The position numbers and the translations under genes are program-made. The notes under the pieces were generated by a model that saw nothing but the letters and a program-made list of their open reading frames with translations, searched no databases and was not told where the DNA came from. Below are positions 32,043-39,871 of a DNA stretch of 53,237 nucleotides, in pieces; within the stretch, counting starts at the first letter, position 1; every line of letters begins with the position of its first letter. The DNA comes from Oscillospiraceae bacterium (GTDB lineage Bacteria > Bacillota > Clostridia > Oscillospirales > Oscillospiraceae), in contig WQTE01000004.1 of assembly GCA_009786445.1 (NCBI GenBank), positions 1-53,237 of the forward strand, in the 5' to 3' direction.

Positions 32043-32343
32043 TTAAACTTTCTCCGATTGCTTGCTCGCAGACAAAAAACGGTTTGTTTAGTCTTTTTTC
32101 GTTGTATGCAGAGCGACAAGCCCCGTAACGACGAAAAAAGCGCAACCAATTACCCATTATCTGTTATGCATGATTTACCAAAGCAATTATGACATATTTT
32201 CATGGAATAAGCAATTGTTTTTTATCCGTTAATAGTGTACAATGCACGGCATTGGCGGAAATAATTTTATTTTCTCAAAAAATTTTTTATAAAAGTGCAA
32301 CCAATGTGTACTTTTTTCTGTTTATATGAGTAGGAGGCAGAAA
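32043..32343. other. Divergent intergenic region upstream of ddl and the ECF sigma gene
   Basis: About 300 bases with no gene. Contents: an inverted repeat CTTTTTTCGT (32093-32102) with ACGAAAAAAG (32131-32140) of unknown role; the promoter at 32215-32243; an AT-rich stem (32291-32299 with 32305-32313) followed by a T run, possibly an attenuator in the sigma-gene leader; and two GCAACCAAT sequences (about 32142 and 32297) that resemble the AAC-containing -35 boxes of ECF promoters. Confidence 0.5.
32215..32243 (+). promoter_or_regulatory. Promoter for the ECF sigma factor operon
   Basis: TTGTTT (32215-32220) and TACAAT (32238-32243) are spaced 17 bases apart, with TG directly before the -10. 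The start is near 32250, giving a leader of about 94 bases. Confidence 0.5.
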
Positions 32344-32904
32344 ATGGAAGACCATGAAATTCTCGATTTGTTCTTTAAACGCAGTGAATATGCAATTGAT
32401 GAAACAAAGCTGAAATACGGCAAACGCCTTCAAAAAACTGCCATGAATATTCTTCATAACGCAGAAGATGCGGAGGAATGTGTGAGCGATACACTGTTTC
32501 AGGCATGGGAAGCAATCCCACCCGCAACTCCGGCCAGTCTCGGCGCATATCTTGCAAAGATAACGCGAAACCTCTCGCTCAACAGATGGGAGTCAAGCAT
32601 GGCAAAAAAGAGAGGCGGAGGCGAAGTCCCACTTTTGCTTAGCGAACTGGAGGACTGCATCCCCGGAACCGCCGGACCTGAAGAAGATTTTGAAGCAACA
32701 CTCGTCACAGAGGCAATAAACAAATATCTTGAAACTTTAGAGAAAGCAACACGAAAACTATTTGTTTTACGCTACTTCCATGGGGAAAGCATACGAGAAC
32801 TGAGCGAAAGATTTCGCATAAGCGAAAGCAGAACCAAGTCCATTTTGTTTAGAACCCGCAAAAAGTTAGGAACATATTTAGAAAAGGAGGGAGTTCATTT
32901 ATGA
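32344..32904 (+). CDS. ECF-type RNA polymerase sigma factor
   Basis: The 186-residue protein has sigma region 2 (about 1-80, with AEECVSDTLFQAWE and YLAKITRNLSLNRWES) and region 4 (about 125-180, LFVLRYFHGESIRELSERF then a helix with SESRTKSILFRTRKKL). It would direct RNA polymerase to a small set of promoters in response to a signal. A perfect AGGAGG is placed before the ATG at 32344. Its stop overlaps the next start by ATGA, so the small membrane protein that follows is very likely its regulator or partner. Confidence 0.88.
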   Translation: MEDHEILDLFFKRSEYAIDETKLKYGKRLQKTAMNILHNAEDAEECVSDTLFQAWEAIPPATPASLGAYLAKITRNLSLNRWESSMAKKRGGGEVPLLLSELEDCIPGTAGPEEDFEATLVTEAINKYLETLEKATRKLFVLRYFHGESIRELSERFRISESRTKSILFRTRKKLGTYLEKEGVHL

Positions 32905-33146
32905 GTTACGATTCTGCACAAAGAGCAAAAAAACTGCTTAACTGCATTGGAGCAATAGCGGATTCATTTCTTGTGGAAACCAAGTTAGCAGATCCGAATT
33001 CCGCCCGCGCATCGAGAAATCGCATAATTAAGTACAGTGCAATCGGTGTAGGCGCAGCATCAGTCGGGTTCGCCATTGCAGCATTATTATTGCGCCCCAA
33101 ACGCATGACAATTGCATTAGAAAACGCACTACCGGAATCCGCGTAG
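32901..33146 (+). CDS. Small single-pass membrane protein, possible anti-sigma partner
   Basis: I do not recognise a family. The 81-residue protein has a helical N-terminal part (LLNCIGAIADSFLVETKLAD), one membrane segment (about 45-67) and a short tail. No zinc-binding HxxxCxxC anti-sigma motif is present. Its ATG overlaps the ECF sigma stop, and anti-sigma factors are normally encoded there, so that role is suggested by position. The N-terminal half would be cytoplasmic and able to contact the sigma factor. Confidence 0.55.
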   Translation: MSYDSAQRAKKLLNCIGAIADSFLVETKLADPNSARASRNRIIKYSAIGVGAASVGFAIAALLLRPKRMTIALENALPESA

Positions 33147-33186
33147 TAAAAATAAAACATTAGCAAAACCAAAAGGAGTAAATTAC

Positions 33187-34065
33187 ATGTATCAAATAGT
33201 ATCAGACGGCGGCTGCGATTTCAGCCCGGAAGAAGTAAAAAAAAGTGGAGTGGCTGTTGTGCCGTTCTATGTCAGTTTTGACCAGCAAACTTATATGAAA
33301 GAGGGCGTGGACATCACAAAAGAAGTGTATTTTGAACGTCTCATGTCGGAAAAAACTCTTTTCCCGAAGACTTCACAGCCCACACCGCAAGATTACATTG
33401 ATGTCCTCAAACCGTTTCTCGATGAAGGTAAAGATATTTTCCTGTTTACAATTTCATCAAAACTCAGCGGATCCTTCGCAAGCACTGTTATTGCAAAGGA
33501 TATGCTCAGCGAGGACTACCCCGACAGGAAAATTGAACTCATAGACTCGTTCAACGTCAGCATCGGTCAAGGTTTGATTTTGAGAGAAATCGTCAAGATG
33601 AGGGATGCAGGTTATTCTCTCGAAAAAACGGTAGAGGAAACTGCAAAAGTTATTAAGTCAACGCATGTCTACTTCACGCTCAACACCTTGGAATATCTAA
33701 AAAGAGGCGGAAGAATCGGTCCCACAACAGCACTTGTCGGCGGCATTTTAGGGCTTAGCCCGATTTTGCAGGTGGAAAACGGGGAAGTTTCACAGCTCGA
33801 CAATGTGCGTGGTAGAAAAAGAGCTCTCCAGCTCATCGAGGCAGCAATGGTTGATGCTTTAAAGGATGATCTCGAAAACATAAATATGAGCATCGGACAT
33901 ATTGTGAGCGAAGAAGATGCTATTGCCTTCAAAGCTAACACAGAAGCCGCACTCAGCATTAAAATACCCAATCCCATCACAGAAATCGGCGTAACTGTCG
34001 GCTCACACGCAGGCCCGGGAGCACTCGCATTCGCATACTGCAAAAAATACGATAAAGTGAGTTAA
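33187..34065 (+). CDS. DegV family fatty-acid-binding protein
   Basis: This 292-residue protein is of the DegV/FakB family, which binds a fatty acid for phosphorylation by FakA. The N-terminal IVSDGGCDF, the pattern FPKTSQPTPQDY, the segment FTISSKLSGSF and GGRIGPTTALVGGILGLSPIL are characteristic. GSHAGPGALAF closes the protein. AAAGGAG precedes the ATG. No fatty-acid kinase gene is nearby. The start is 40 bases after the small membrane protein gene, so co-transcription with the sigma factor is possible. Confidence 0.9.
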   Translation: MYQIVSDGGCDFSPEEVKKSGVAVVPFYVSFDQQTYMKEGVDITKEVYFERLMSEKTLFPKTSQPTPQDYIDVLKPFLDEGKDIFLFTISSKLSGSFASTVIAKDMLSEDYPDRKIELIDSFNVSIGQGLILREIVKMRDAGYSLEKTVEETAKVIKSTHVYFTLNTLEYLKRGGRIGPTTALVGGILGLSPILQVENGEVSQLDNVRGRKRALQLIEAAMVDALKDDLENINMSIGHIVSEEDAIAFKANTEAALSIKIPNPITEIGVTVGSHAGPGALAFAYCKKYDKVS

Positions 34066-34129
34066 AGCAAAGTTAAACTTTAATAACTCATAACATATTA
34101 CAGATGATTAGGAAGGAATAATATTCATA

Positions 34130-34774
34130 ATGGATAACATATTTTATGGCGTAAGCAATTGGTTTATATTGGCACAAGTTCTGGGTGTAATCACTATCTT
34201 CTTTGAATTTTGGACATACCAAGTAAAGGATAAAGCAAAATTCTTTCTCATTTCGGCTATCAGCAGCTTTTTCTGGATGACAATGTTCGTATCCATAGGC
34301 ATTGCTACAGGAATCAGCACACAGATTTCTCTCATTGTCGCCGCTAGTTACAGCACAGTCCGTAACTCTGTGTTTGCAGTAACTTTCAGAAAAAACACTA
34401 TGCAGAGCAAAGAAGGCGGTCTGATTTTCCTCCTTGTTATGATTGTAGTGGCACTGGTCGCAGGTACACTTGCAGTCATTAACACACCACCTCAAGTCAG
34501 ATGGCTACACATCCTCGGCATGATTACCTCAATCACATTCGTTGTCTGCCAATACCTTCCCGGAGTACACTATGTGCGTGCCGCAGTTGTGGCATACGCA
34601 GCAGTCGTACTGCTCACACAATCCCCGATAAACATTCTCGAAGGCTATGGCATCGAACGTTGGAACATCATGGGCATGATGATAGAATCCTCGAAGATTA
34701 TCTCCGTAATAGTGTTCTACGTCCGCTTCGCAAAAAATCCCGACAAACCCCAGCTGCAATTCGCAAAGCCTTAG
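34130..34774 (+). CDS. YgjV-like inner-membrane protein
   Basis: The 214-residue polytopic membrane protein has about six hydrophobic segments. The N-terminal region (VLGVITIFFEFWTYQVKD then FLISAISSFFWMTMF and YSTVRNSVFAV) follows the layout of the YgjV family, whose function is unknown. AAGGAA precedes the ATG. It lies between degV and a clear terminator, so it ends the rightward unit. Confidence 0.6.
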   Translation: MDNIFYGVSNWFILAQVLGVITIFFEFWTYQVKDKAKFFLISAISSFFWMTMFVSIGIATGISTQISLIVAASYSTVRNSVFAVTFRKNTMQSKEGGLIFLLVMIVVALVAGTLAVINTPPQVRWLHILGMITSITFVVCQYLPGVHYVRAAVVAYAAVVLLTQSPINILEGYGIERWNIMGMMIESSKIISVIVFYVRFAKNPDKPQLQFAKP

Positions 34775-34817
34775 TTACTTAAGGCAGTAGCATAAGTGGT
34801 TGGTTTAAGCTAAATAA

Positions 34818-34851
34818 AGAGAGGGGTTGTAGCAACAGCCTCTCTCTTTTT
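34818..34851 (+). terminator. Intrinsic terminator after the YgjV-like gene
   Basis: AGAGAGG (34818-34824) pairs with CCTCTCT (34839-34845), and a run of T follows (34847-34851). The inner bases GTTGT and AACA extend the stem imperfectly. Confidence 0.8.
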
Positions 34852-34941
34852 ATGCGGCGGACAGCCTTAGTTGATTTTTTTTCGCAAGTATAGTAAAGTG
34901 TACATGATAAACTTACGAAATGAGTGACTTTGTTGGATAAG

Positions 34942-35565
34942 ATGCGCTGTTATATTGTCGGTGCCGGAGAGTTTGATGAGAGTGTGCTGCCGCGAAGCGG
35001 TGATTTTGTGATAGCTGCTGACGGTGGCTTTTCTTATCTCCATGAGCACGAGATTGAGCCGGACCTTATAGTTGGTGACTTTGACTCAATGCCTGCTGAT
35101 TTGATGGAAGCCGTATATAAACACCCTAATGTTATCCGTGTTTCATCTGAAAAGGACGACACGGATATGTTGCTCGCTGTGAGAGAGGGACTCAAGCTGG
35201 GATATAAGGAGTTTGCAATTAACGGCGGACTTGGCGGAAAGCTCGACCAAACCTATGCCAATATCCAAATCCTTACTTTCATTGCAGAAAATGCAGCCAC
35301 CGGTGTATTATACGGCAAAAACAACTGTGTGACAGCAATAAAAGACAGTAGTCTTGAACTAAACCCGGGTAGCGCAAAAGGCAAATCTGTCTCCATTTTC
35401 AGTGCAGAAAAACAAGCGCAAGGTGTCACGCTAAGCGGTCTGCTATACCCGCTGGATAATGCTGATGTCACAAACTACTATCCGGGCGTGAGTAATGAAT
35501 TCACGGACAAACCCGCAATGATTACAGTAGTCAAAGGGACTCTGATAATTATGTGGGAGAAATAA
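34942..35565 (+). CDS. thiN: Thiamine pyrophosphokinase
   Basis: The 207-residue enzyme transfers pyrophosphate from ATP to thiamine. The family motifs ADGGFSYLHEHEIEPDLIVGDFDS (in two parts, about 30-52), a DDTDMLLAV nucleotide-site segment and NGGLGGKLDQTYANI are clear, with a C-terminal beta domain ending GTLIIMW. The ATG at 34942 gives the usual N-terminus. A GTG at 34924 is an in-frame alternative and neither has a strong ribosome site. The HAD phosphatase gene follows by 16 bases. Confidence 0.9.
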   Translation: MRCYIVGAGEFDESVLPRSGDFVIAADGGFSYLHEHEIEPDLIVGDFDSMPADLMEAVYKHPNVIRVSSEKDDTDMLLAVREGLKLGYKEFAINGGLGGKLDQTYANIQILTFIAENAATGVLYGKNNCVTAIKDSSLELNPGSAKGKSVSIFSAEKQAQGVTLSGLLYPLDNADVTNYYPGVSNEFTDKPAMITVVKGTLIIMWEK

Positions 35566-35581
35566 CAGAAAGAGGGAAAAT

Positions 35582-36232
35582 ATGAAAGACATTAGAGGGG
35601 CGATTTTTGACCTCGACGGCACACTCGTTGACTCAATGACAATTTGGGGCGATATTGCCGAGGATTATTTAAAAAGTCACGGAGTCACACCTCGCGACAA
35701 TCTTCGCAGCGAGCTACGTCCTAAAAACACCATAGAAGAATGCCGATACTATATTGAGCAGTATGGCGTAGATTTGCCGATTGACGAAGTAATTCGCGAG
35801 AGAGACAACATGATGCTCATGCGTTATTTGAGTGACGTGAAGCTGAAAACGGGGGTTAGAGAAGTTCTTGAAGCCCTAAAAAAACGTGGTGTGAGAATGT
35901 GTATCGCTACCGCAACAGAACGAAATCTTGCTGAGCCTGCTATCAAAGCGCACGGAATTGAGGGCTATTTCGAGAGTATCTTTACTTGCAGTGAAGAAGA
36001 TACGAGCAAAAAACATCCTGATATATTCCTAAAAGCCGCCAAGTCTCTTGGGACAGCCCCACATGAAACACTTGTAATCGAGGATGCGTTATACGCATCG
36101 AAAACTGCAAAAAACATCGGTTTTGTAGTTGCAGGTGTGTACGATTTAGCCTCAGACGACCTTCAAGACGAGCTGAAAGCCACCTGTGACTACTATTTTG
36201 TGACCATGGACGAAATGCTCTCTGAGTTATAA
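35582..36232 (+). CDS. HAD superfamily phosphatase (beta-PGM/phosphoglycolate type)
   Basis: The 216-residue protein has HAD motif I GAIFDLDGTLVDSM, a small helical cap, motif II with CIATATERN, a lysine near TSKKHPDIFL and motif III VIEDALYASKTA. It should hydrolyse a small phosphate ester, but sequence does not show which. AGAGGGAAAAT precedes the ATG. It shares an operon with thiN, which may point to a phosphate ester in thiamine metabolism, though this is weak evidence. Confidence 0.85.
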   Translation: MKDIRGAIFDLDGTLVDSMTIWGDIAEDYLKSHGVTPRDNLRSELRPKNTIEECRYYIEQYGVDLPIDEVIRERDNMMLMRYLSDVKLKTGVREVLEALKKRGVRMCIATATERNLAEPAIKAHGIEGYFESIFTCSEEDTSKKHPDIFLKAAKSLGTAPHETLVIEDALYASKTAKNIGFVVAGVYDLASDDLQDELKATCDYYFVTMDEMLSEL

Positions 36233-36276
36233 TCCGTTAATCTATCAAAAAGGGTCTGCCAGTTACATTACCCCGA

Positions 36277-37638
36277 TTAATCGCCGGATTCTATGTCCCA
36301 GCTCAGCAGGTACTTGGCTTGCTCGGGAGTCAGTTTGTCAATGCTCAGACCACATGCTTCAAGCTTTTTAAACGCAACATCTTTATCTATTTTGGTCGGC
36401 ACCGGAATGACACCGGGCTCCAAGGTTTTATGGTTTTTGACGACATACTCGGCACTGAGCGCTTGAATGGCAAAGCTCATATCCATAATTTCAACCGGAT
36501 GTCCGTCGCCTGATGCCAGATTCACAAGCCTGCCCTCAGCGATAACAAAAACTTTCTTTCCGTTTTTGAGAGTATAACCCATTATATTCGGCTTATGCTC
36601 TGCGCTGTCTGTATTTGTATCCAGCCACGCTACATCAACTTCGACGTTAAAGTGCCCGGCATTACACATTATTGCACCGTCCTTCATCTTATCGAAATGC
36701 CGCTCGGTCATAACCCCTTCACAACCGGTCGCCGTGATATATAAGTCTCCATACTTAACTGCTTCGTCCATAGGCATGACTTCATAGCCGTCCATCATCG
36801 CTTCAAGGGCCTTAATGGGGTCTATTTCCGTTACAATGACTCGCGCACCAAAACCTTTTGCACGCATGGCTATACCCTTACCGCACCAGCCATAACCTGC
36901 AACGACAACATCTTTACCTGCAACAACAAGGTTTGTTGTGCGGTTGATGCCGTCCCAGACAGACTGACCTGTGCCATATCTGTTGTCAAAAAGATACTTA
37001 CACTGCGCATTATTTACAGCTACCATCGGGAACTTGAGAGTCTTGTCGGAAGCCATTGCGAATAGCCGCATTATGCCTGTTGTTGTCTCCTCACAGCCAC
37101 CGTAGACGTTGGGGATGAGGTGGCGAAGTTTTGTGTGCATAATGTTGATGAGATCGCCGCCGTCGTCAATGATGATGTTCGGACCCGACTCAAGAGCCAT
37201 AGTCAAGTGCTGCTCGTACTCTTCGGCGGTTGACTTATGCCATGCATAGACATTCATTGGAGGTGCATCCTCTGAGCCTTTTGAAAGTGCTGCTGCGACA
37301 TCATCCTGTGTCGAAAGCGGGTTACATCCCGCAGCATTCATAATTGCACCACCTGCTGCAAGAGTGCGGCAAAGGCAAGCGGTTTTTGCTTCCATATGTA
37401 TTGAGAGAGTTATTTTCAGACCCTTAAAAGGCTTTGTCTTCTCAAAGTCTTCCTTGATTGCACGAAGCAGCGGCATATTGCGCCACGCCCATGCGATTTT
37501 CCTCTCGCCTGACGGTGCGAGAGAAATATCCCTTATTTGACTCTCGTGCTCAACCGTACCTGCCGCTGATTGCGGCATTTCGCTTGTCTCCGTTGCATAG
37601 CCTATGGATTTACCTGCTGTTTTTGAGTTAACCTTCAT
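36277..37638 (-). CDS. ahcY: Adenosylhomocysteinase
   Basis: This 453-residue NAD-dependent enzyme splits S-adenosylhomocysteine, the product inhibitor of methyltransferases, into adenosine and homocysteine. The segments MEAKTACLCRTLAAGGA, DDGGDLINIMH, NNAQCKYLFDNRYGTGQS and the NAD-binding VVAGYGWCGKGIAMRAKGFGA are as expected, with NAGHFNVEV and the C-terminal domain present. It is somewhat long because of an extra N-terminal stretch of about 30 residues. The ATG overlaps the mtaD stop (ATGA), so the two form an S-adenosylhomocysteine recycling operon. Confidence 0.93.
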   Translation of the reverse strand: MKVNSKTAGKSIGYATETSEMPQSAAGTVEHESQIRDISLAPSGERKIAWAWRNMPLLRAIKEDFEKTKPFKGLKITLSIHMEAKTACLCRTLAAGGAIMNAAGCNPLSTQDDVAAALSKGSEDAPPMNVYAWHKSTAEEYEQHLTMALESGPNIIIDDGGDLINIMHTKLRHLIPNVYGGCEETTTGIMRLFAMASDKTLKFPMVAVNNAQCKYLFDNRYGTGQSVWDGINRTTNLVVAGKDVVVAGYGWCGKGIAMRAKGFGARVIVTEIDPIKALEAMMDGYEVMPMDEAVKYGDLYITATGCEGVMTERHFDKMKDGAIMCNAGHFNVEVDVAWLDTNTDSAEHKPNIMGYTLKNGKKVFVIAEGRLVNLASGDGHPVEIMDMSFAIQALSAEYVVKNHKTLEPGVIPVPTKIDKDVAFKKLEACGLSIDKLTPEQAKYLLSWDIESGD

Positions 37639-38933
37639 CGTGTACCTATCCTTTCACATATCATAGAAACTTCATGATAGACCCTTTCGGAGTCTATTGT
37701 AAGGAATTCCCTGTTTTCCATAATGACACGCCCGCCAACCATAACGGTTTCAACCTCACTTCCGTTAGTTGAATATGCAAGAGCCGAAACAAGATTGTTG
37801 CATGGCTGCATATTTGGGGTGTCGAGATTTAGTATTACAAGATCGGCGACATTTCCGGGTTTTATTACTCCTAAATCACTACGCCCCATGGCTGCTGCTC
37901 CACCTTTTGTAGCAATCGACACTCCCTCACATGCCGTAACGGCAAGCGGGTCGTGACCTGCGCCTTTGTGTATCAGTGCGAGTATTGATAATTCACGGAA
38001 CATATTGAGGGTATTATTACTGGATGCACCATCTGTTCCGAGCGCTACTTTGACTCCTGCTTTCAGCAATTTCGGAATCGGAGCGATTCCGTTCGCCAGC
38101 TTGAGGTTGCTCACAGGGTTTGTGACAACGCACACTCCCCTGTCAGCTAAGATTTCAATGTCATTATCACTGATATGGACACAGTGCGCCCCAACTGTTT
38201 TGTCCGTAAGCAAACCTGTTTTATCCAGTATTTCAACAGGTGAGCAACCGTAGGTATTCTTTATGTTTTCAACTTCGGTAAGGCTTTCGGAGATATGTGT
38301 GTTTATGCGCAGACCAAGACGCTTCGCCTCCCCGGCTACAACGCGCTGAAATCCCTCGTCACACGTATACGGGGCATGCGGAGCAAGCATGAAGCTGATT
38401 CTATCGTGGTTCTTCCATTTGTCGAGTGCCTCAAATGCTTCACGCAGCCTCGATTCACCGAGCGACGGGTCATCAGCGTTTCCGATAAGCCCGCGTGATA
38501 ACACAGCTCTAATGCCCGATTCATCTACCGCAGAAGTAATGTCATCTAAAAAGTAATACATATCTATGAAAGAAGTAGTACCGGTTTTAATCATCTCCAT
38601 AATGGCGAGTAAAGCTCCCCAGTAACAATCCTTTCCGGTAAGCTTATCTTCAAGCGGTATTATCTTGCCAAACAGCCACTCATTGAATAAAAGATCGTCC
38701 GCACAGTTGCGGAGGAGTGACATAGAAGTATGGGTATGAGCGTTGATAAGCCCCGGCATGAGTAGTTTTCCCCCACCGGAAATTGTCTTATCAGCTTTAA
38801 ATCCCTCCGGCTCGGTCGTGGTTGACTCAATAATGCCGTCTTTTATGTAGACAGAGCAACTTTTCACTTCTGGGTCATCACTGAGTTCTGATTTTGGAAG
38901 CAATGTAAGGATATCCTTGATTAATATATTCAT
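37635..38933 (-). CDS. mtaD: 5-methylthioadenosine/S-adenosylhomocysteine deaminase
   Basis: This 432-residue amidohydrolase deaminates S-adenosylhomocysteine, methylthioadenosine or adenosine. The metal site is visible as LMPGLINAHTHTSMSLLR, with later HAPYTC, NTHISES and GTDGASSNN. The ATG at 38933 follows GAGGTG; the longer frame has no ribosome site. It is translationally coupled to ahcY. Together the two enzymes give alternative routes for S-adenosylhomocysteine removal. Confidence 0.9.
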   Translation of the reverse strand: MNILIKDILTLLPKSELSDDPEVKSCSVYIKDGIIESTTTEPEGFKADKTISGGGKLLMPGLINAHTHTSMSLLRNCADDLLFNEWLFGKIIPLEDKLTGKDCYWGALLAIMEMIKTGTTSFIDMYYFLDDITSAVDESGIRAVLSRGLIGNADDPSLGESRLREAFEALDKWKNHDRISFMLAPHAPYTCDEGFQRVVAGEAKRLGLRINTHISESLTEVENIKNTYGCSPVEILDKTGLLTDKTVGAHCVHISDNDIEILADRGVCVVTNPVSNLKLANGIAPIPKLLKAGVKVALGTDGASSNNTLNMFRELSILALIHKGAGHDPLAVTACEGVSIATKGGAAAMGRSDLGVIKPGNVADLVILNLDTPNMQPCNNLVSALAYSTNGSEVETVMVGGRVIMENREFLTIDSERVYHEVSMICERIGTR

Positions 38934-39011
38934 AAAACACCTCAAATCTGATATAACAAGTGGTAACTCAACATGATAACAGCACAAGAGCAATAATGCA
39001 ATAGAAAAGAT

Positions 39012-39869
39012 TTATTCAACGATTTGCTTTAAATGCTCGGTTGCAAAGTTTATGCCTTGCTGGGCTTGTGCTCTCAAGGTTTTACCTATACTCAGCGCAA
39101 TACCTGCCGCAAAAGCATCACCTGCTCCGGTTACATCCTTTATAGCAACGGGCAAAGCGGGAACGAAAATCGCATTTTGCTTTTCACAAGCACAGACCCC
39201 TGCCATACCAAGTGTGATAAACACCCTTTTTACTCCCTTGTTTACAAGTATAAAACACGCTTGCTTGACACGTTCCTTTGTATCAAGTTTGATGCCTGTG
39301 AGCTGCTCCGCTTCGAGCCGGTTGAGTTTTAATATACTGACCTTGTCGAGCATATCGGCAATACGATGTGCTTTGGCAGCAGAGACGACATCGACCAAAA
39401 CAGGTCCGTCCCCACGGAGTTCAAGACAATGAGCCAGAATTTTTTCCGAGAGATTTAGATCAAGTATCAAAAGGTCTGCATCATTTATATAAGCCTTGTG
39501 CTTTGTAATTTCGCTTCTTCTGATTGACTCCGGTACATTCATTGCATTAAACGCAGCGTAAAGCTCGCCGTCATTTTCCAAAGTCGCAAGATAAGCCCCC
39601 GTGCTCATGTTATCTTTTATTATCCAAGATTCAGTGTTTATGCCCAGTTCATCACAACTATCCTTTAAAAGCGTGCCAAGGGGGTCACTGCCCACAGCCG
39701 TGATAAGCCTGACATCCATTCCGCGTTTTGCCAGTAACGAAGCGATATTTCGACCGACACCACCTGCCGCCAGCTTCACCTCTGACGGATTAGAGTTACC
39801 CGGCACAATCTTTTCTTTGCTTTTAGTTATGATGTCAATATTAGCAGCACCAACAACTGTTATCTGCAT
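39012..39869 (-). CDS. PfkB family kinase, pseudouridine-kinase-like
   Basis: This 285-residue ribokinase-fold protein has the N-terminal VGAANIDIIT, the glycine-rich LAAGGVGRNIASLLAKRG, and the C-terminal signature DVTGAGDAFAAGIALS with the catalytic aspartate. The NPSEVKLAAGGVGRNIA wording is that of pseudouridine kinases (PsuK), which phosphorylate pseudouridine before cleavage by PsuG. No psuG is nearby, so the substrate is a judgement from pattern. GGGAG precedes the ATG, two bases after the tex stop. Confidence 0.75.
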   Translation of the reverse strand: MQITVVGAANIDIITKSKEKIVPGNSNPSEVKLAAGGVGRNIASLLAKRGMDVRLITAVGSDPLGTLLKDSCDELGINTESWIIKDNMSTGAYLATLENDGELYAAFNAMNVPESIRRSEITKHKAYINDADLLILDLNLSEKILAHCLELRGDGPVLVDVVSAAKAHRIADMLDKVSILKLNRLEAEQLTGIKLDTKERVKQACFILVNKGVKRVFITLGMAGVCACEKQNAIFVPALPVAIKDVTGAGDAFAAGIALSIGKTLRAQAQQGINFATEHLKQIVE

Positions 39870-39871
39870 AA

